NCBI RefSeq assembly: GCF_900105555.1
Contig: NZ_FNTZ01000001.1
Coordinates: 2,666,001 to 2,730,000 of the forward strand
Length of the DNA stretch: 64,000 bases
DNA from: Pseudomonas coleopterorum
GTDB lineage: Bacteria > Pseudomonadota > Gammaproteobacteria > Pseudomonadales > Pseudomonadaceae
Reading direction: 5' to 3'
Shown here: in pieces, positions 1-11,100 of the stretch
Numbering within the stretch: position 1 is the stretch's first letter
Layout: the number at the start of each line of letters is the position of its first letter
Made by a program: the position numbers and the translations under genes
Notes under the pieces: model-generated
Database searches by the model: none
What the model was told of the DNA's origin: nothing
The model's input: only the letters and a program-made list of their open reading frames with translations

Positions 1-1064
1 CCGGTGGCCAGAATCACCGCATCGTAACGCCGCGCTTCGGTGCTGCCGGTGGCCAGGTCGCGCAGTTGCAGTTGCACGCGGCCATCGACGTCAGTGGCGC
101 TTTCGATCATGCGTCGGCAGAGAAAACCATGGCGCTCGACGCCGGAGACTTTCTGGCGATAGAGCATGGCGTAGATGCGCTCGATCAGGTCCAGGTCCAC
201 CACCGAGTAATTGGTGTTGTGGTACTCGCGGATCAAACGCTCACGTTCGGTTTCGGGCTGATTGAACACCAGGTCGGTGTAATCCGGGCCGAAAATTTCG
301 TTGACGAACGGGCTGTCGTCCGCCGGCTTGAGCACGGCGGCGCGCAGAATCATGTCGACCTGAACGTTGGGGTAGCTGTCGTTGAGGTCGATGAACGCCT
401 CGGCGGCGCTCTGCCCCGCGCCCACCACCGCGATGCGCATCGGCTCGCCACGGCTGCAGGGTTGGGTGGCCATGGCCGACAGGTAACGGGCATGGTGGAA
501 CACCCGTGGGTCGTCCTTGAACGAGGCGAACGCCTGGGGGATCTTCGGCGTGCCGCCGGTGCTGACGATCACCGAGCGGGTCTGGCGCTGGACTTCGCGG
601 CCCTGGTGCTGGCTGACCACGTTCAGGCGCTGCACCCGGCCATCCCCTTCCACGATCGGCTCGACACGCAGCACCTGCTCGCCATAGCGGCTCTGCTCGG
701 CGAACTGCTGCGCGACCCAGCGCAGGTAGTCGTTGTACTCCATGCGGCAGGGGTAAAAGGTGCCGAGGTTGATGAAATCCACCAGGCGACCGTGGGCCTT
801 GAGGTAGCTGACGAACGAGAAGCGGCTGGAGGGGTTGCGCAGGGTCACCAGGTCCTTGAGAAACGAAATCTGCAGTTCGCTCTGGGCGACCAGGGTGTTG
901 CCGTGCCAGCTGTAGTCGGGCTGACGCTCCAGAAACAGCGCGTCGAACGGCCGGCCGCCCTGCTCCGCGCGCTCTTGCAAGGCGATGGCCAGGGCCAGAT
1001 TGGACGGGCCGAAGCCGATGCCGATGAGGTCGTGGGGAGCCGTCGGGGTGAGGTGCTGCGTCAT
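1..1064 (-). CDS. pvdA: L-ornithine N5-monooxygenase (N-hydroxylase), C-terminus beyond the window edge
   Basis: FAD- and NADPH-dependent N-hydroxylation of the ornithine side chain, the first step towards the hydroxamate ligand of the siderophore. The ATG at 1064-1062 has an AGGAA ribosome site. The reading frame is open to base 1, so about 354 residues of a family that usually has about 440 are visible. Motifs seen are an FAD-binding GIGFGPSN near residues 14-21, the substrate-region motif QSELQISFLKDLV, an NADPH-binding GAGQSAAE near residues 212-220, and DAVILATG exactly at the edge, where PvdA/SidA enzymes have their ATGY motif. It is the last visible gene of the NRPS operon, 75 bases after the terminal NRPS. 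The family assignment is firm. Ornithine rather than lysine as substrate follows from its likeness to PvdA and the DGE-type adenylation domain. Confidence 0.95.
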   Translation of the reverse strand, partial: MTQHLTPTAPHDLIGIGFGPSNLALAIALQERAEQGGRPFDALFLERQPDYSWHGNTLVAQSELQISFLKDLVTLRNPSSRFSFVSYLKAHGRLVDFINLGTFYPCRMEYNDYLRWVAQQFAEQSRYGEQVLRVEPIVEGDGRVQRLNVVSQHQGREVQRQTRSVIVSTGGTPKIPQAFASFKDDPRVFHHARYLSAMATQPCSRGEPMRIAVVGAGQSAAEAFIDLNDSYPNVQVDMILRAAVLKPADDSPFVNEIFGPDYTDLVFNQPETERERLIREYHNTNYSVVDLDLIERIYAMLYRQKVSGVERHGFLCRRMIESATDVDGRVQLQLRDLATGSTEARRYDAVILAT

Positions 1065-1101
1065 GTGACCGATTCCTTCCAGAAGAGGGTGTAGGAGCGA
1101 G

Positions 1102-1123
1102 GGCCGCAGGGTTGCCTGCGGCC
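1102..1123. other. perfect 9-bp hairpin between the terminal NRPS gene and pvdA
   Basis: GGCCGCAGG and CCTGCGGCC are perfect complements around a 4-base GTTG loop. There is no T-run, so it is not a classical terminator. The adjacent TGTAGGAGC resembles the edge of Pseudomonas REP elements. It could act as an mRNA stability or processing element that sets the ratio of pvdA to NRPS transcript. That role is inference. Confidence 0.5.
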
Positions 1124-1139
1124 TTCGGGTGACGTGTTC

Positions 1140-4100
1140 CTAGAAGACGCTCGTGGCCTCGGCAAATTTAGCCACCTCCGATCGCCTGCCGCTTTCGAGG
1201 GCCTTCAGGGCCTGCGCCAGATCGGCCATGAAGCCGGGGTGACGGACGATGTCCAGGTGGTGCGCACCCGCTACACAGCGCTGCTCGACCACCTCGACCA
1301 ACCCGTTCCAGTCGCGCAGGCGCTCGCTACGGGTCAGGGAGTCCTCGGCCTGCCAGACGTGCGCCGCTATGGCCAGAGGTTCGAGCACATGGCGCGCGGC
1401 TTTCAAACGCTTGTCGAGCAATGCCCATTGCTCGAATTCGCGGGAGAGCAGATCCGGTCCATCGCAGGGCAATTGGCCGTCGTGGGCCAGCACGTACTCG
1501 GCCAACGCATCGCGTTCGCGCGCGTCCATCAGCGCGAACAGACCGCGCCATTGCGTCGCCATGGCCGAGCGCGCCAGCCAGTGCTCCAGCAGCGGTTGCG
1601 CGCGATCCCGGGTGGCAGCGTCCAATGGCTGACGTGGATGAAAGGGCACCGACTCGAACACGTCCACCAGGCCGAGGAACTCGACCTGGGCGCGCCCTTG
1701 CAGCAAGCGTGCGGTTTCCAGCGCCAGTTCGCCTCCGGATGACCAGCCGAGCAAGGCGCAGCGGCCCCCCTTGACGGTACGGACGATGTACTCGGCATAT
1801 TCGCTGGCGAGCGCCAGCACGTCGTAGCCACGCCAGCGCTGCTCGGTGTAGACATGGCTGACGAAACCATACACCGGCCGATCCTCGCCCAGTGCCGCCA
1901 CCAATGGCTTGAATTCGCTGCTGTTGACGATCAGCCCAGGCAGACAGAATAGCGGCACGCCGCTGCCAGAACGGCTCAGAAACACTACCTCGGGCTCGGC
2001 CACCGGCGGCGGTGTCAGGCACTCCGCCAAGACAGCAAGGCTGGAAGCATTGAGCACGTCCGCCAGGGTCAGCTTGCGCTCGCCTTGCAGCCCTTGTTTG
2101 CGGATGCGCGCGAGCAGCTTGAGGCTGAGCAGCGAGTCGCCGCCCAGTTCGGTAAACGAAGCGCTGCGTGGAATGTCACTGCGTCCCAGCAGGTCGCACC
2201 ACAGCTGCGCCAGAGCCTGCTCGGTCGGCCCTTGTGGGCCCTCGCGGGTCGGCAGCGCCGGCTCCACTGTGGGCAAGGCCCGCCGATCGAGTTTGCCATT
2301 GGCGGTGAGCGGCAGCTTGTCCAACACGGTCCAGTGAGACGGCACAAGCGCGTCCGGCACCTGGTCTGCCAGGGACTGGCGCAACGTGGTCACGTCGGTC
2401 TCAGCCGTCAGCACCACATAGGCGTGCAACTGGTGAGCGCCGTATTCGCCGGCGACTGCGATCACCGCCGCCTCGCCGACGCCGGCCAAGCGGCGAATGG
2501 CCGTGGCGACCTCCCCCGGCTCGACGCGATAACCGCGAATCTTTACCTGATCGTCGCTGCGCCCCAGGTACTCCAGGCTGCCATCGGGCAGGCGCCGGAC
2601 GCGATCACCGCTGCGGTACAACCGCGCACCGGGCGCACCATAGGGGTCGGGCACATACCGTTCTGCGGTCAACTCCGCACGCTCCGAGTACCCTTGGGTC
2701 ACGCCAACGCCACCCAGGTACAACTCACCGACCACGCCGTCGTCTACCGGGTTGAGGTAGGCATCCAGCACACGCGCCTGTACGCCGGGCAGCGGCGTGC
2801 CGATGGGCAAGGTTCGCGCGCGCAGGCGATCGGCATCGGCGGCGTTCTGGCACAGCGCACCGACCGTGGTTTCAGTAGGCCCGTAGTGGTTGAACACGCG
2901 CAGTTGTGGAGCAAGCCGGCGAATCTCGTCGAGCAGCGCCCAGGACGTCGCTTCGCCGCCCAGGATCAAGGTGTGCCGCGGCAACACATGCAGCGGATCG
3001 CGGGCATTGAGCAGGGCCTGCAAATGACTGGGGGTGATCTTCAGCACGTCGCTGCCCTGCTCGCTCTGCCATTGGGCGAAGGCATCGGGGTCGAAGGCCT
3101 GCTCTTCGTCGGCCAGGTGCAGTACACCGCCCTGGCTGAGGGCGAGAAACAGCACCGTGTGGCCGAGGTCGGCGGCCACCGTCGAGACCATGGCGAAGCG
3201 GCTCTGCGCGGGCAACTGCAGGCGCTGGCCGACGCCTGCGACATAGGCGGCCAGGTTGCCACGGGTGGCGACGACGGCCTTGGGCGTGCCACTGGAGCCG
3301 GAGGTATAGATCAGGTACGCCGGCAGTTCGGGCACCGTCCGCGGCCAAGGCAGCGGCGATGGCGGCACGTCCAGGTCCAGATCGAGGGCCAGCCACGCAA
3401 GGTCCGGCACCTGGGGATCGGCGCCCAGCACCAGACAGACCCCGCTGTCGGCCAATACCGCCGCCTGCCGTTCTGTCGGCCAGCGCGGATCGACCGGCAC
3501 ATAGGCAGCACCACACTTGAGCACCGCGAGGATACCGACGACCATGGCCGGCGTGCGCGCGCTCAGCAGCGCCACCCGTGCGCCGGGCCCGACGCCCTGG
3601 GCGAGCAGACGCTGGCCCAAGGCGTTGGCTGCGCGTTCGACCTGCGCACGGCTGAAGCTCATGCCGGCGCCGGTCAAGGCGACGGCATCCGGGTCGAGCC
3701 GGTGCTGGTGGTGCCACAGGCCCACTACGTCCTGGGCCTCGACCGCCGGTGCGCCCTCGTCGCTCTCGCATTCAACGGCCAGTTCGAGCAGCCGCCGTTC
3801 GGGCTCATGGCTCACCGCTTCGGTCAGTGACAACAGCTGAGCGGCGAAGCGCTCGATGCGCACGGCGTCGAACAGGTCGCACGCATAGGCGATCGACACC
3901 TCGATGCCTTCGGCGCGGTCGGTGAAGTCGACGCTCAAGTCGAAATGCACCTCCCCTGCGGTCAGCCCTTCCAGGCTCATGGACAGCTCGGCGAAACGCT
4001 GCGGACGGCTGGCCGGTTGCTCGGTGCACTTGACCTGAAACAGCGGATGGGTGCCGGCCTCGCGCGGCGGTGCCAGCGCCTGCACCAGTTGGTCGAACGG

Positions 4101-5198
4101 CAGCTGCGCATGTTCCTGGGCCTCGAACAGGGTGCTGCGCACGCGATCCAGCAGCGCGGTGAAGCTCTGCCGCTCATCGACGGCGGTGCTCAACACGCTC
4201 AAGGTGCTGAAGTAGCCCACCACGCGCTGGGTTTCGGCGCGGGTGCGGTTGGCCAACGGCGAGCCGATGCGCACGCGGTCGGCGCCGCTCTGCCGGGCCA
4301 GCAGCAGCTTGAGCACGGCCAGCATGGCCATGAACGTGGTTGCCCCCTGCGCCTTGGCCAGGGTGCGCAAGCGCGCGCTGGTGTCGGCGGCCACCTGCAC
4401 CCGGACGCTGGCACCGCGGGCATCGCGCTGTGCACTGCGTGGACGGTCCAGCGGCAGCGCCAGGGGCGTGTGGTCATCGCCCAGTTGCTGGCGCCAGTAG
4501 TCGAGCTGGCGCGCCTGTTCGCCCGCCTCCAGCCATCGCCGCTGCCAGCCGGCGTAATCGGCGTACTGCAGCGCCAGCGCCGGCCACTGCGCGGCGTGCC
4601 CTTGGCAACGCGCGGCATACGCGGCAGCCAGGTCTTCGATGATCAGACCGATGGACCAGCCGTCGGCCAGGATGTGATGCAGCACGATCACCAGACGATG
4701 CTGCTGCGCATCCAGGCGATGCAGTTCCAGACGCAGCGCCGGGCCGCCCATCAGATCGAAAGGCTCTTGGGTCAATACCCGAGCCCGCTGCTGCGAGCCG
4801 GCTTCGTCCAGTTCCAGGCACACCAGGGCTTGGAACTGATGCGCATGAATGCATTGCTGCGGCTCGCCCTCGGCATCCTGGGCGAACGAGGTGCGCAGCG
4901 CTTCGTGCCGGGCACGCAGATCGTTGCAGGCCTGCTCCAGCGCCTGGACGTTCAGCGGGCCGCCCAGGCGCAACACACCCGCCAGGTTGTAGGCCGGGCT
5001 AGCGGGCTCGCGCTGCCAGGCGATCCACAGACCGCGCTGGGCCAGCGACAGCGGCGCTGTGGGCGAGCGCGGCACCGCGACCATGGGCAGGTCGGTGAAG
5101 CGCATGCCGTTTTCTTCGAGCCGAGCCAGGAAGGCCTGGCGACGCTCGGGGCTCAGCTCGGCAAACCGGTGGGCAATTTGATGCGGATCGATACTCAT
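1140..5198 (-). CDS. terminal siderophore NRPS module, C-A(Asp)-PCP-TE
   Basis: About 1352 residues. Domains: condensation with HHILADG near 175; adenylation with the LIYTSGSSG core near 630 and an ADLGHT pocket segment near 675; PCP with GGDSL near 1020; type I thioesterase with GWSSGG near 1150 and a catalytic HH near 1313. By eye the pocket reads about D-L-T-K-I-G-H-V-G-K, close to the aspartate code. It should add the last residue, Asp, which a TauD-type enzyme can hydroxylate, and the TE then releases the peptide by hydrolysis or cyclisation. The N-terminal motif LSLAQRGLW is of the LCL type, which fits the upstream module lacking an epimerase. I chose the ATG at 5198 (GAGG ribosome site), one base after the stop of the previous gene; an earlier in-frame ATG at 5216 lies inside that gene. 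Confidence 0.93.
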   Translation of the reverse strand: MSIDPHQIAHRFAELSPERRQAFLARLEENGMRFTDLPMVAVPRSPTAPLSLAQRGLWIAWQREPASPAYNLAGVLRLGGPLNVQALEQACNDLRARHEALRTSFAQDAEGEPQQCIHAHQFQALVCLELDEAGSQQRARVLTQEPFDLMGGPALRLELHRLDAQQHRLVIVLHHILADGWSIGLIIEDLAAAYAARCQGHAAQWPALALQYADYAGWQRRWLEAGEQARQLDYWRQQLGDDHTPLALPLDRPRSAQRDARGASVRVQVAADTSARLRTLAKAQGATTFMAMLAVLKLLLARQSGADRVRIGSPLANRTRAETQRVVGYFSTLSVLSTAVDERQSFTALLDRVRSTLFEAQEHAQLPFDQLVQALAPPREAGTHPLFQVKCTEQPASRPQRFAELSMSLEGLTAGEVHFDLSVDFTDRAEGIEVSIAYACDLFDAVRIERFAAQLLSLTEAVSHEPERRLLELAVECESDEGAPAVEAQDVVGLWHHQHRLDPDAVALTGAGMSFSRAQVERAANALGQRLLAQGVGPGARVALLSARTPAMVVGILAVLKCGAAYVPVDPRWPTERQAAVLADSGVCLVLGADPQVPDLAWLALDLDLDVPPSPLPWPRTVPELPAYLIYTSGSSGTPKAVVATRGNLAAYVAGVGQRLQLPAQSRFAMVSTVAADLGHTVLFLALSQGGVLHLADEEQAFDPDAFAQWQSEQGSDVLKITPSHLQALLNARDPLHVLPRHTLILGGEATSWALLDEIRRLAPQLRVFNHYGPTETTVGALCQNAADADRLRARTLPIGTPLPGVQARVLDAYLNPVDDGVVGELYLGGVGVTQGYSERAELTAERYVPDPYGAPGARLYRSGDRVRRLPDGSLEYLGRSDDQVKIRGYRVEPGEVATAIRRLAGVGEAAVIAVAGEYGAHQLHAYVVLTAETDVTTLRQSLADQVPDALVPSHWTVLDKLPLTANGKLDRRALPTVEPALPTREGPQGPTEQALAQLWCDLLGRSDIPRSASFTELGGDSLLSLKLLARIRKQGLQGERKLTLADVLNASSLAVLAECLTPPPVAEPEVVFLSRSGSGVPLFCLPGLIVNSSEFKPLVAALGEDRPVYGFVSHVYTEQRWRGYDVLALASEYAEYIVRTVKGGRCALLGWSSGGELALETARLLQGRAQVEFLGLVDVFESVPFHPRQPLDAATRDRAQPLLEHWLARSAMATQWRGLFALMDARERDALAEYVLAHDGQLPCDGPDLLSREFEQWALLDKRLKAARHVLEPLAIAAHVWQAEDSLTRSERLRDWNGLVEVVEQRCVAGAHHLDIVRHPGFMADLAQALKALESGRRSEVAKFAEATSVF

Positions 5199-5199
5199 C

Positions 5200-8100
5200 T
5201 CAAACCTCGAATTCATCCAGCCAGCGGGCCATTTCGTTCAGCCGCTCGCGGTGATCGGTCGCTGCGGCGAACACGTCGCTGGGCAGTTGCCGGGCCAACT
5301 TCTGCACGGTGACGTGATCGAAGAAAGCGTTGATCGGTAGGTGACAGCCGTGACGCTGCTGCAACTGGGCGCGGACCTGCATGACGCTCAGCGAATGCCC
5401 GCCCAGCTCGAAGAAACTGTCGGTGACACCGATCTGCTCCAGCCCCAAGACCTCGGCCCAGATCGCCACGAGGGCGCGTTCTGCATCGGTGCTCGGCGGG
5501 ACATGGGCACTGGTGCTGCCCTGCCCTTCTGGCTGCGGCAGGCGCTTGCGATCCAGCTTGCCGTTGGCCGACAGCGGCATGGCTTCGAGTTGCAGCAGTC
5601 GCCACGGCACCATGTACTCAGGAACGTGCTGGCCGAGGTGAAATTTAAGTGCGGCCTCATCGACGGCGTCGCCGACCCAGTAGCCCAGCAGTTGGTTGTC
5701 GGCGGCGATGACCACGCATTCACGCACCGCCGGGTGAGCCAGCAGCACGGCTTCGATCTCGCCCAGTTCTATTCGCAGGCCGCGCAATTTGACCTGGTGA
5801 TCCAAGCGACCGAGGTAGTCGATGGCGCCGTCGCTACGCCAGCGCGCCAGGTCGCCGCTGCGGTACATGCGCGAACCGGACGCGCCGTAGGGGTTGGCGA
5901 CGAAGCGCTCGGCAGTCAGCGCAGGGCGGCCCAAATAACCACGCGCCAGGTTGACGCCCGCAATGTACAACTCACCCGCCACCCCGACCGGCACCGGATT
6001 GAGATCAGCGTCCAGGATGTGGATCTGGGTGTTGGCGATGGGACGGCCGATGGGCACGCTGCTGCCTTCTTCGCGGCAGGCCCAGGCCGTGACATCGATG
6101 GCCGCCTCGGTCGGTCCATACAGGTTGTGCAGCTCGCTATTGGTCTGCGCTAGAACCTGGCGCTGCAACTCGGCCGGTAGGGCTTCGCCGCTGCAGATGA
6201 TGCGTTCGAGCGAAGTGCAAGCCGGCAACTCACCCGCCGACACGAACGCTTGCAGCATCGACGGTACGAAGTGCAGCGTGGTGATGCCGTGCTCGACGAT
6301 CAGCTCGCGCAACGCTTGCGGATCACGGTGCGCGCCGGGCGGTGCCATGACCAGCGCGGCGCCGCTGAGCAGCGGCCAGAAGAATTCCCATACCGATACG
6401 TCGAAGGTGTACGGGGTCTTTTGCAATACCCGGTCACTGGCGGTCAGCCCGTATTCGGCCTGCATCCATTGCAGGCGGTTGAGCAGACCGGCGTGGCGAT
6501 TGCCAACGGCCTTGGGCTTGCCGGTGGAGCCGGAGGTGTAGAGGCAGTAGACGAGGTTTTCCGGGCCGATGACGACGTTCGGCGCATTCGTGGGTTGCCC
6601 GCCAAGCGGTAGAAGCTCAAGCGCGTAAACCGGTACGCTAGCCCAGGCGTCCATCAGGTGCTTCTGAGTCAGCAACAACGGACTGCCGCTGTCTTCGAGC
6701 ATGCCCTGCAGCCGCTCCCGCGGGTGCTCCGGGTCCAGCGGCAGATACGCACCGCCCGCCTTGATCACACCCAGCAACGCCACCACCAACTCCACCGAGC
6801 GCTCGGCACACACCGCAACCGGCACATCCGGCCCAACGCCCTGCTCTCGCAGCCAATGGGCAAGCTGATTGGCGCGGGCATCGAGTTCGGCATAGCTCAA
6901 ACGCGTGTCGCCATTGACCAACGCCAATGCATCGGGTGTGGCGCGAACCTGTTCGGCGATCAACGCCGGCAGGCTTGGGTACTGCAGATAGCTGCTATCG
7001 GTCGCGTTCCACGCCTCGATCTGCTGGAGCTCGGCAGGACTGAGCAAGGTCAGGCTGGCCAGCGGACGCTGGCTATCCTCGAACTGCGCCAACAGCCCGG
7101 CCAGGTGTTCGCTGAAGCGCAGGACATCGGCTTCGCTGAACGCGTCCTGGCGGTAGCTGAACTCGATCTGCAACTGCGCGCCCGCGTGGATCACCAGGGT
7201 CAGCGGATAATGGGTGGTTTCGTGGCGCTGCACGGGTGAGAAACGCAAACCGCTGGCCTCGCCGAGGGCCTGTTCCACCGGATAGTTTTCGAACACCAGC
7301 AGCGTATCGAACAACGCCTGGCCACCCTGCCCGGCCCAACCCTGGATCTCGAACAGCGGTGTGTGTTCATGTTCGCGCAGCGCACTGTTCACGCCCTGCA
7401 ACTGCCGCAGCCAGTCGCCCAGCGGCTGCCGAGGGGCTGGCGTCTGAATCACCGGCAATGTGTTGATGAACAGCCCCAGTGTGCGTTCGGCCTCGGGCAA
7501 CTGCGCCGGACGACCGGCCACCGTTGCGCCGAACGCCACCGTGGCCTGCCCACTGTAGCGCTGCAGCAACAGGCTCCAGGCACCTTGCACCAAGGTGTTC
7601 AAGGTGACCCGCTCGCGGCGGGCGATGGCGCTCAGGCGTGCGGTAGTCGCCGCGTCGCATTGCCAGAGGTGCTGGCGGTGACCCTGGCCCACGCCCGCGC
7701 CGCTCACCGTGCTGGCGAGCAAGGTCGGCTCGTGCAGATCGACCAGGCGCTCACGCCAGAACCGTTCGCGCTCGGCCAGATCGCGTCGCTGCAGCCATTG
7801 CACGTAGTCGACGAAACGTCCGGCCGGTTCGGCAGGCGGCGTGCCGCGATAGTGCTGCAGCACCTCGGCGATCAGCCGCGACGAACTCCAGCCGTCGAGC
7901 AACAGGTGATGGCTGGTGAGAATCAACTGGTAGCGTTGCTCGTCCAGGCGCACCAGCAGCACGCGAAGCAGGGGCGCCCGCGCCAGATCGAAGCCTTGGT
8001 CACGCTCCTCGTTCGCCAACGCCTCGACCGCACCGTCGCCCTGGCTCCGGTCACGCCAGTCGAGCAGGCGCACCACCGACGGCACGCTGCGCCGCACGGC

Positions 8101-11100
8101 TTGCAAGGGCTGGCTCAACCCTTCCCAGAGAAACGCGGTGCGCAGCACGTCATGGCGAGCGACCGTGGTATCCCAGGCCTGTTGGAAGCGGGCTGCATCC
8201 AGGCCATCGATGGCCAGGCTCAGTTGGTTGAGGTAATGGCTTTCATCGGGCGATTGCAAGGCATGGAAGAGCATGCCCTGCTGCAACGGTGACAGCGGAT
8301 ACAGCGCTTCGGTATCGATGGGCAGTTGCAGGCCATCCAGCGTCGCTTGATCCAGCCCGGCCAAGGCGAAATCCGAAGGCGTGAAACGCTGTGCGTCAGG
8401 CTGCAGGCAATGTTCGATGAGCTGTTGCAACTCGTCGCACCAGGCTTGGGCCAAAGGCTCGACCCAGGCCGAGGCGAGCCGCGCGCCGCTGTACTGCCAG
8501 TTCATGTGCAGCTCACCCTGGCGCACCTGGGCATTGATGACCAGCTCGTTGCCCAGCGGCGCATCGGGTGCCTGATCGTCGCCGCCACGCTCGCGGGCAA
8601 GGCGGAACAAGCCCTGGGCTTCCATGCCCAGATCGGTCTGACCAAGGTAGTTGAAGGTGATCGAGGGTTGCGACCCGACAGCCAGTTCGGCGCGCACCTG
8701 CGGCTCGCCCAGGTAGCGCAGGATGCCGTAGCCCATACCGTGATCGGGAACCCGGCGCAGCTGTTCCTTGATACCGCGAATCGCCACGCCGGCGTCCGCT
8801 TCGGGGTCGGTGTGCAGGCGCACCGGGTAGACACTGGTGAACCAGCCGACGCTGCGGCTCAGGTCGACATCGCTGTATTGCGCCGGGACCTCGCGACCAT
8901 GACCTTCCAGGGCCACCAGCACACTCTGACCGCCAATGGCGCGCAAGACCACGCGGGCCAACGCGGTGAGCAGTAGCTCATCGACGCGGCTGCGATAGGC
9001 CTGCGGTGCCTGGGTCAGCAACTGGCGCGTGAGGGGCTCGGCCAGGCGCACCTGACACTCGCGCACCTGGTCACGACGGCGGCTGCCTGCAGCGTCTAGC
9101 AGCGGCAGGCTGACGGCCCCGGCCGCAACCGTAGCGCGCCAGAAATCCAGCTCAGCCAGGCGCGCGGGCGCCTGCTCCAGGAGTACTCCGCCCCAGCGCT
9201 GGAACGCACTGGTCTTGTGCCCAAGGGTCGGCGTCTGGCCCGCCTGCAACTGTTCATACACACGTTGCAGATCATCGAGCAGGATGCGCCACGACACACC
9301 GTCCACCACCAGGTGGTGAGCCACCAGCAACAGGCGCTGCCCCTGCGCCGTGTCCAGCAGCAGCGCACGCAGCAGCGGGCCTTCGCTCAGATTCAGCAGG
9401 GCTTGGCTGTGACTGCACGCCTGGGTCATTTGCGCGCTGTCGGTGACCTGCAACTGGTCCAGCGGCACTGTGGCCGTTTCGGCGTGAGACTGCTGCCAGT
9501 GCCCGTCGTCGTCCTCGACGAAACGCAGGCGCAAGGCGTCGTGGTGGGCCACCAAGGTCTGCAGGGCCGTTTCGATCAGCATGGCATCCAGTGGTTCGGT
9601 CGGCTGCAGCAGGACGGACTGGTTCCAGTGCTGCCGCGCGCTGATCGGGCTTTCGAAAAACCACGCCTGGATCGGCGTCAAGATCGCTGCACCGGTGACC
9701 GGCCCCTGCGTCTGGACGACACTTGCCTGGCGCTTGGCAACCTGGGCCAGGGCCCGAATGGTCTGCTGCTCGAAGACCTGTCTGGGCGTCAGCAGCACGC
9801 CGGCCAGACGCGCCCTGCCGACCAGTTGCAAGGAGACGATGGAGTCGCCGCCCAGCTCGAAGAAGTTTTCGTTCGCGCCCACGCGCTCCACGCCCAGCAA
9901 CTGTTGCCAAAGGCCTGCCAGCACGGTCTCCACCTCGCCCTGAGGTGCAAGGAAATCGCCGCTCTGCGCGTGCCAGTCCGGAATCGGCAGCGCGGCCCGG
10001 TCGAGCTTGCCGTTGAGCGTTACCGGCAATTGCGGCAACCACAGCAGGCGGGACGGGATCATGTAGTCCGGCAACTGCTCGGCCAGCGCCTGTTTGACGC
10101 GCAACTCCAGAGTCGATTCATCTGCCGTCGACGCGGCGACGCCATAGGCGACCAGCCGCGCACCGGACGGTGAAGGCCGGGCCAGCACCACGCAGCTTTC
10201 GACCTCGGCGTGCTGCTGAATGCACGCCTCGACCTCGCCGGGCTCGATGCGATAGCCGCGAATCTTGATTTGCTGGTCGATGCGACCGACGTATTCGATG
10301 ACCCCGTCGGCGCCCCACAGCACGCGGTCGCCGGTGCGGTACATACGTGCACCGGGCGCGCTGAACGGATCCGGCACGAAGCGCTCGGCGCTGAGCGCCG
10401 GTCGGTCATGGTACTCACGGGCCAGGCCGCTGCCGCCCAGGTACAGCTCGCCGCTGACCCCGGCCGGCACCGGTTGCAGACGCGCGTCGAGGATGTAGGC
10501 ACGACGGTCACCCACCGGTCGGCCGATGGGGGCGTAGGCCGACCGACAGGCCTGGCTCGCTGCGACCTTCCATACCAGCGGCGTGACCACGGTTTCGGTG
10601 GGCCCGTAGCCGTTGATCAAGGTGCGCGGCGCCAGGGTCTGGCGGATGCGTTCGAAGTTGGCCTGGGGCATGGCTTCGCCACCGAAGGAATACAGGTCCA
10701 GCTTAGGCGCCTGCCCCTGCGCCTGGGCTTCGGCGGCGAGCTGCGTCAGGTACACCGGCGGGAAGCCGGCGTTGGTGACCTGCTGTTCGGCCAAGGTCTG
10801 CAGGGTGCGCGCCGCCGACCACAGTTCCTCGTCGCGCAGCACCAGGCTGGCGCCACAGGTCAGGGCGGTCATCCAGCGCTCGTGGGCGCCGTCGAACGCG
10901 AATGAGATGAAGTGGAATTCGCGGGAGGCCTCGCTCATGTCGTACAGCGGCGCGGTGGCAGCGCAATGCATGGCCAGCGGACCATGAGCGACCGCAACCC
11001 CTTTGGGCGTGCCGCTGGAACCGGAGGTGTAGATCAAATAAGCGAGATTTTGCGCCTGCACATCCACCTCGGGGGCGTGCTCGCTGTAGTCGTCGAGCGC

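Noticed and set aside
66..1094. Long plus-strand frame at the left edge
   Set aside because: The minus strand here encodes an unmistakable PvdA with FAD, NADPH and ATG(Y) motifs; the plus frame is its shadow in GC-rich DNA.
2085..3830. Long plus-strand frames opposite the NRPS genes (also about 10.9-13.0, 14.98-17.3, 19.1-22.4 kb and others)
   Set aside because: They mirror NRPS codons on the minus strand, have no ribosome site and show no family signature.
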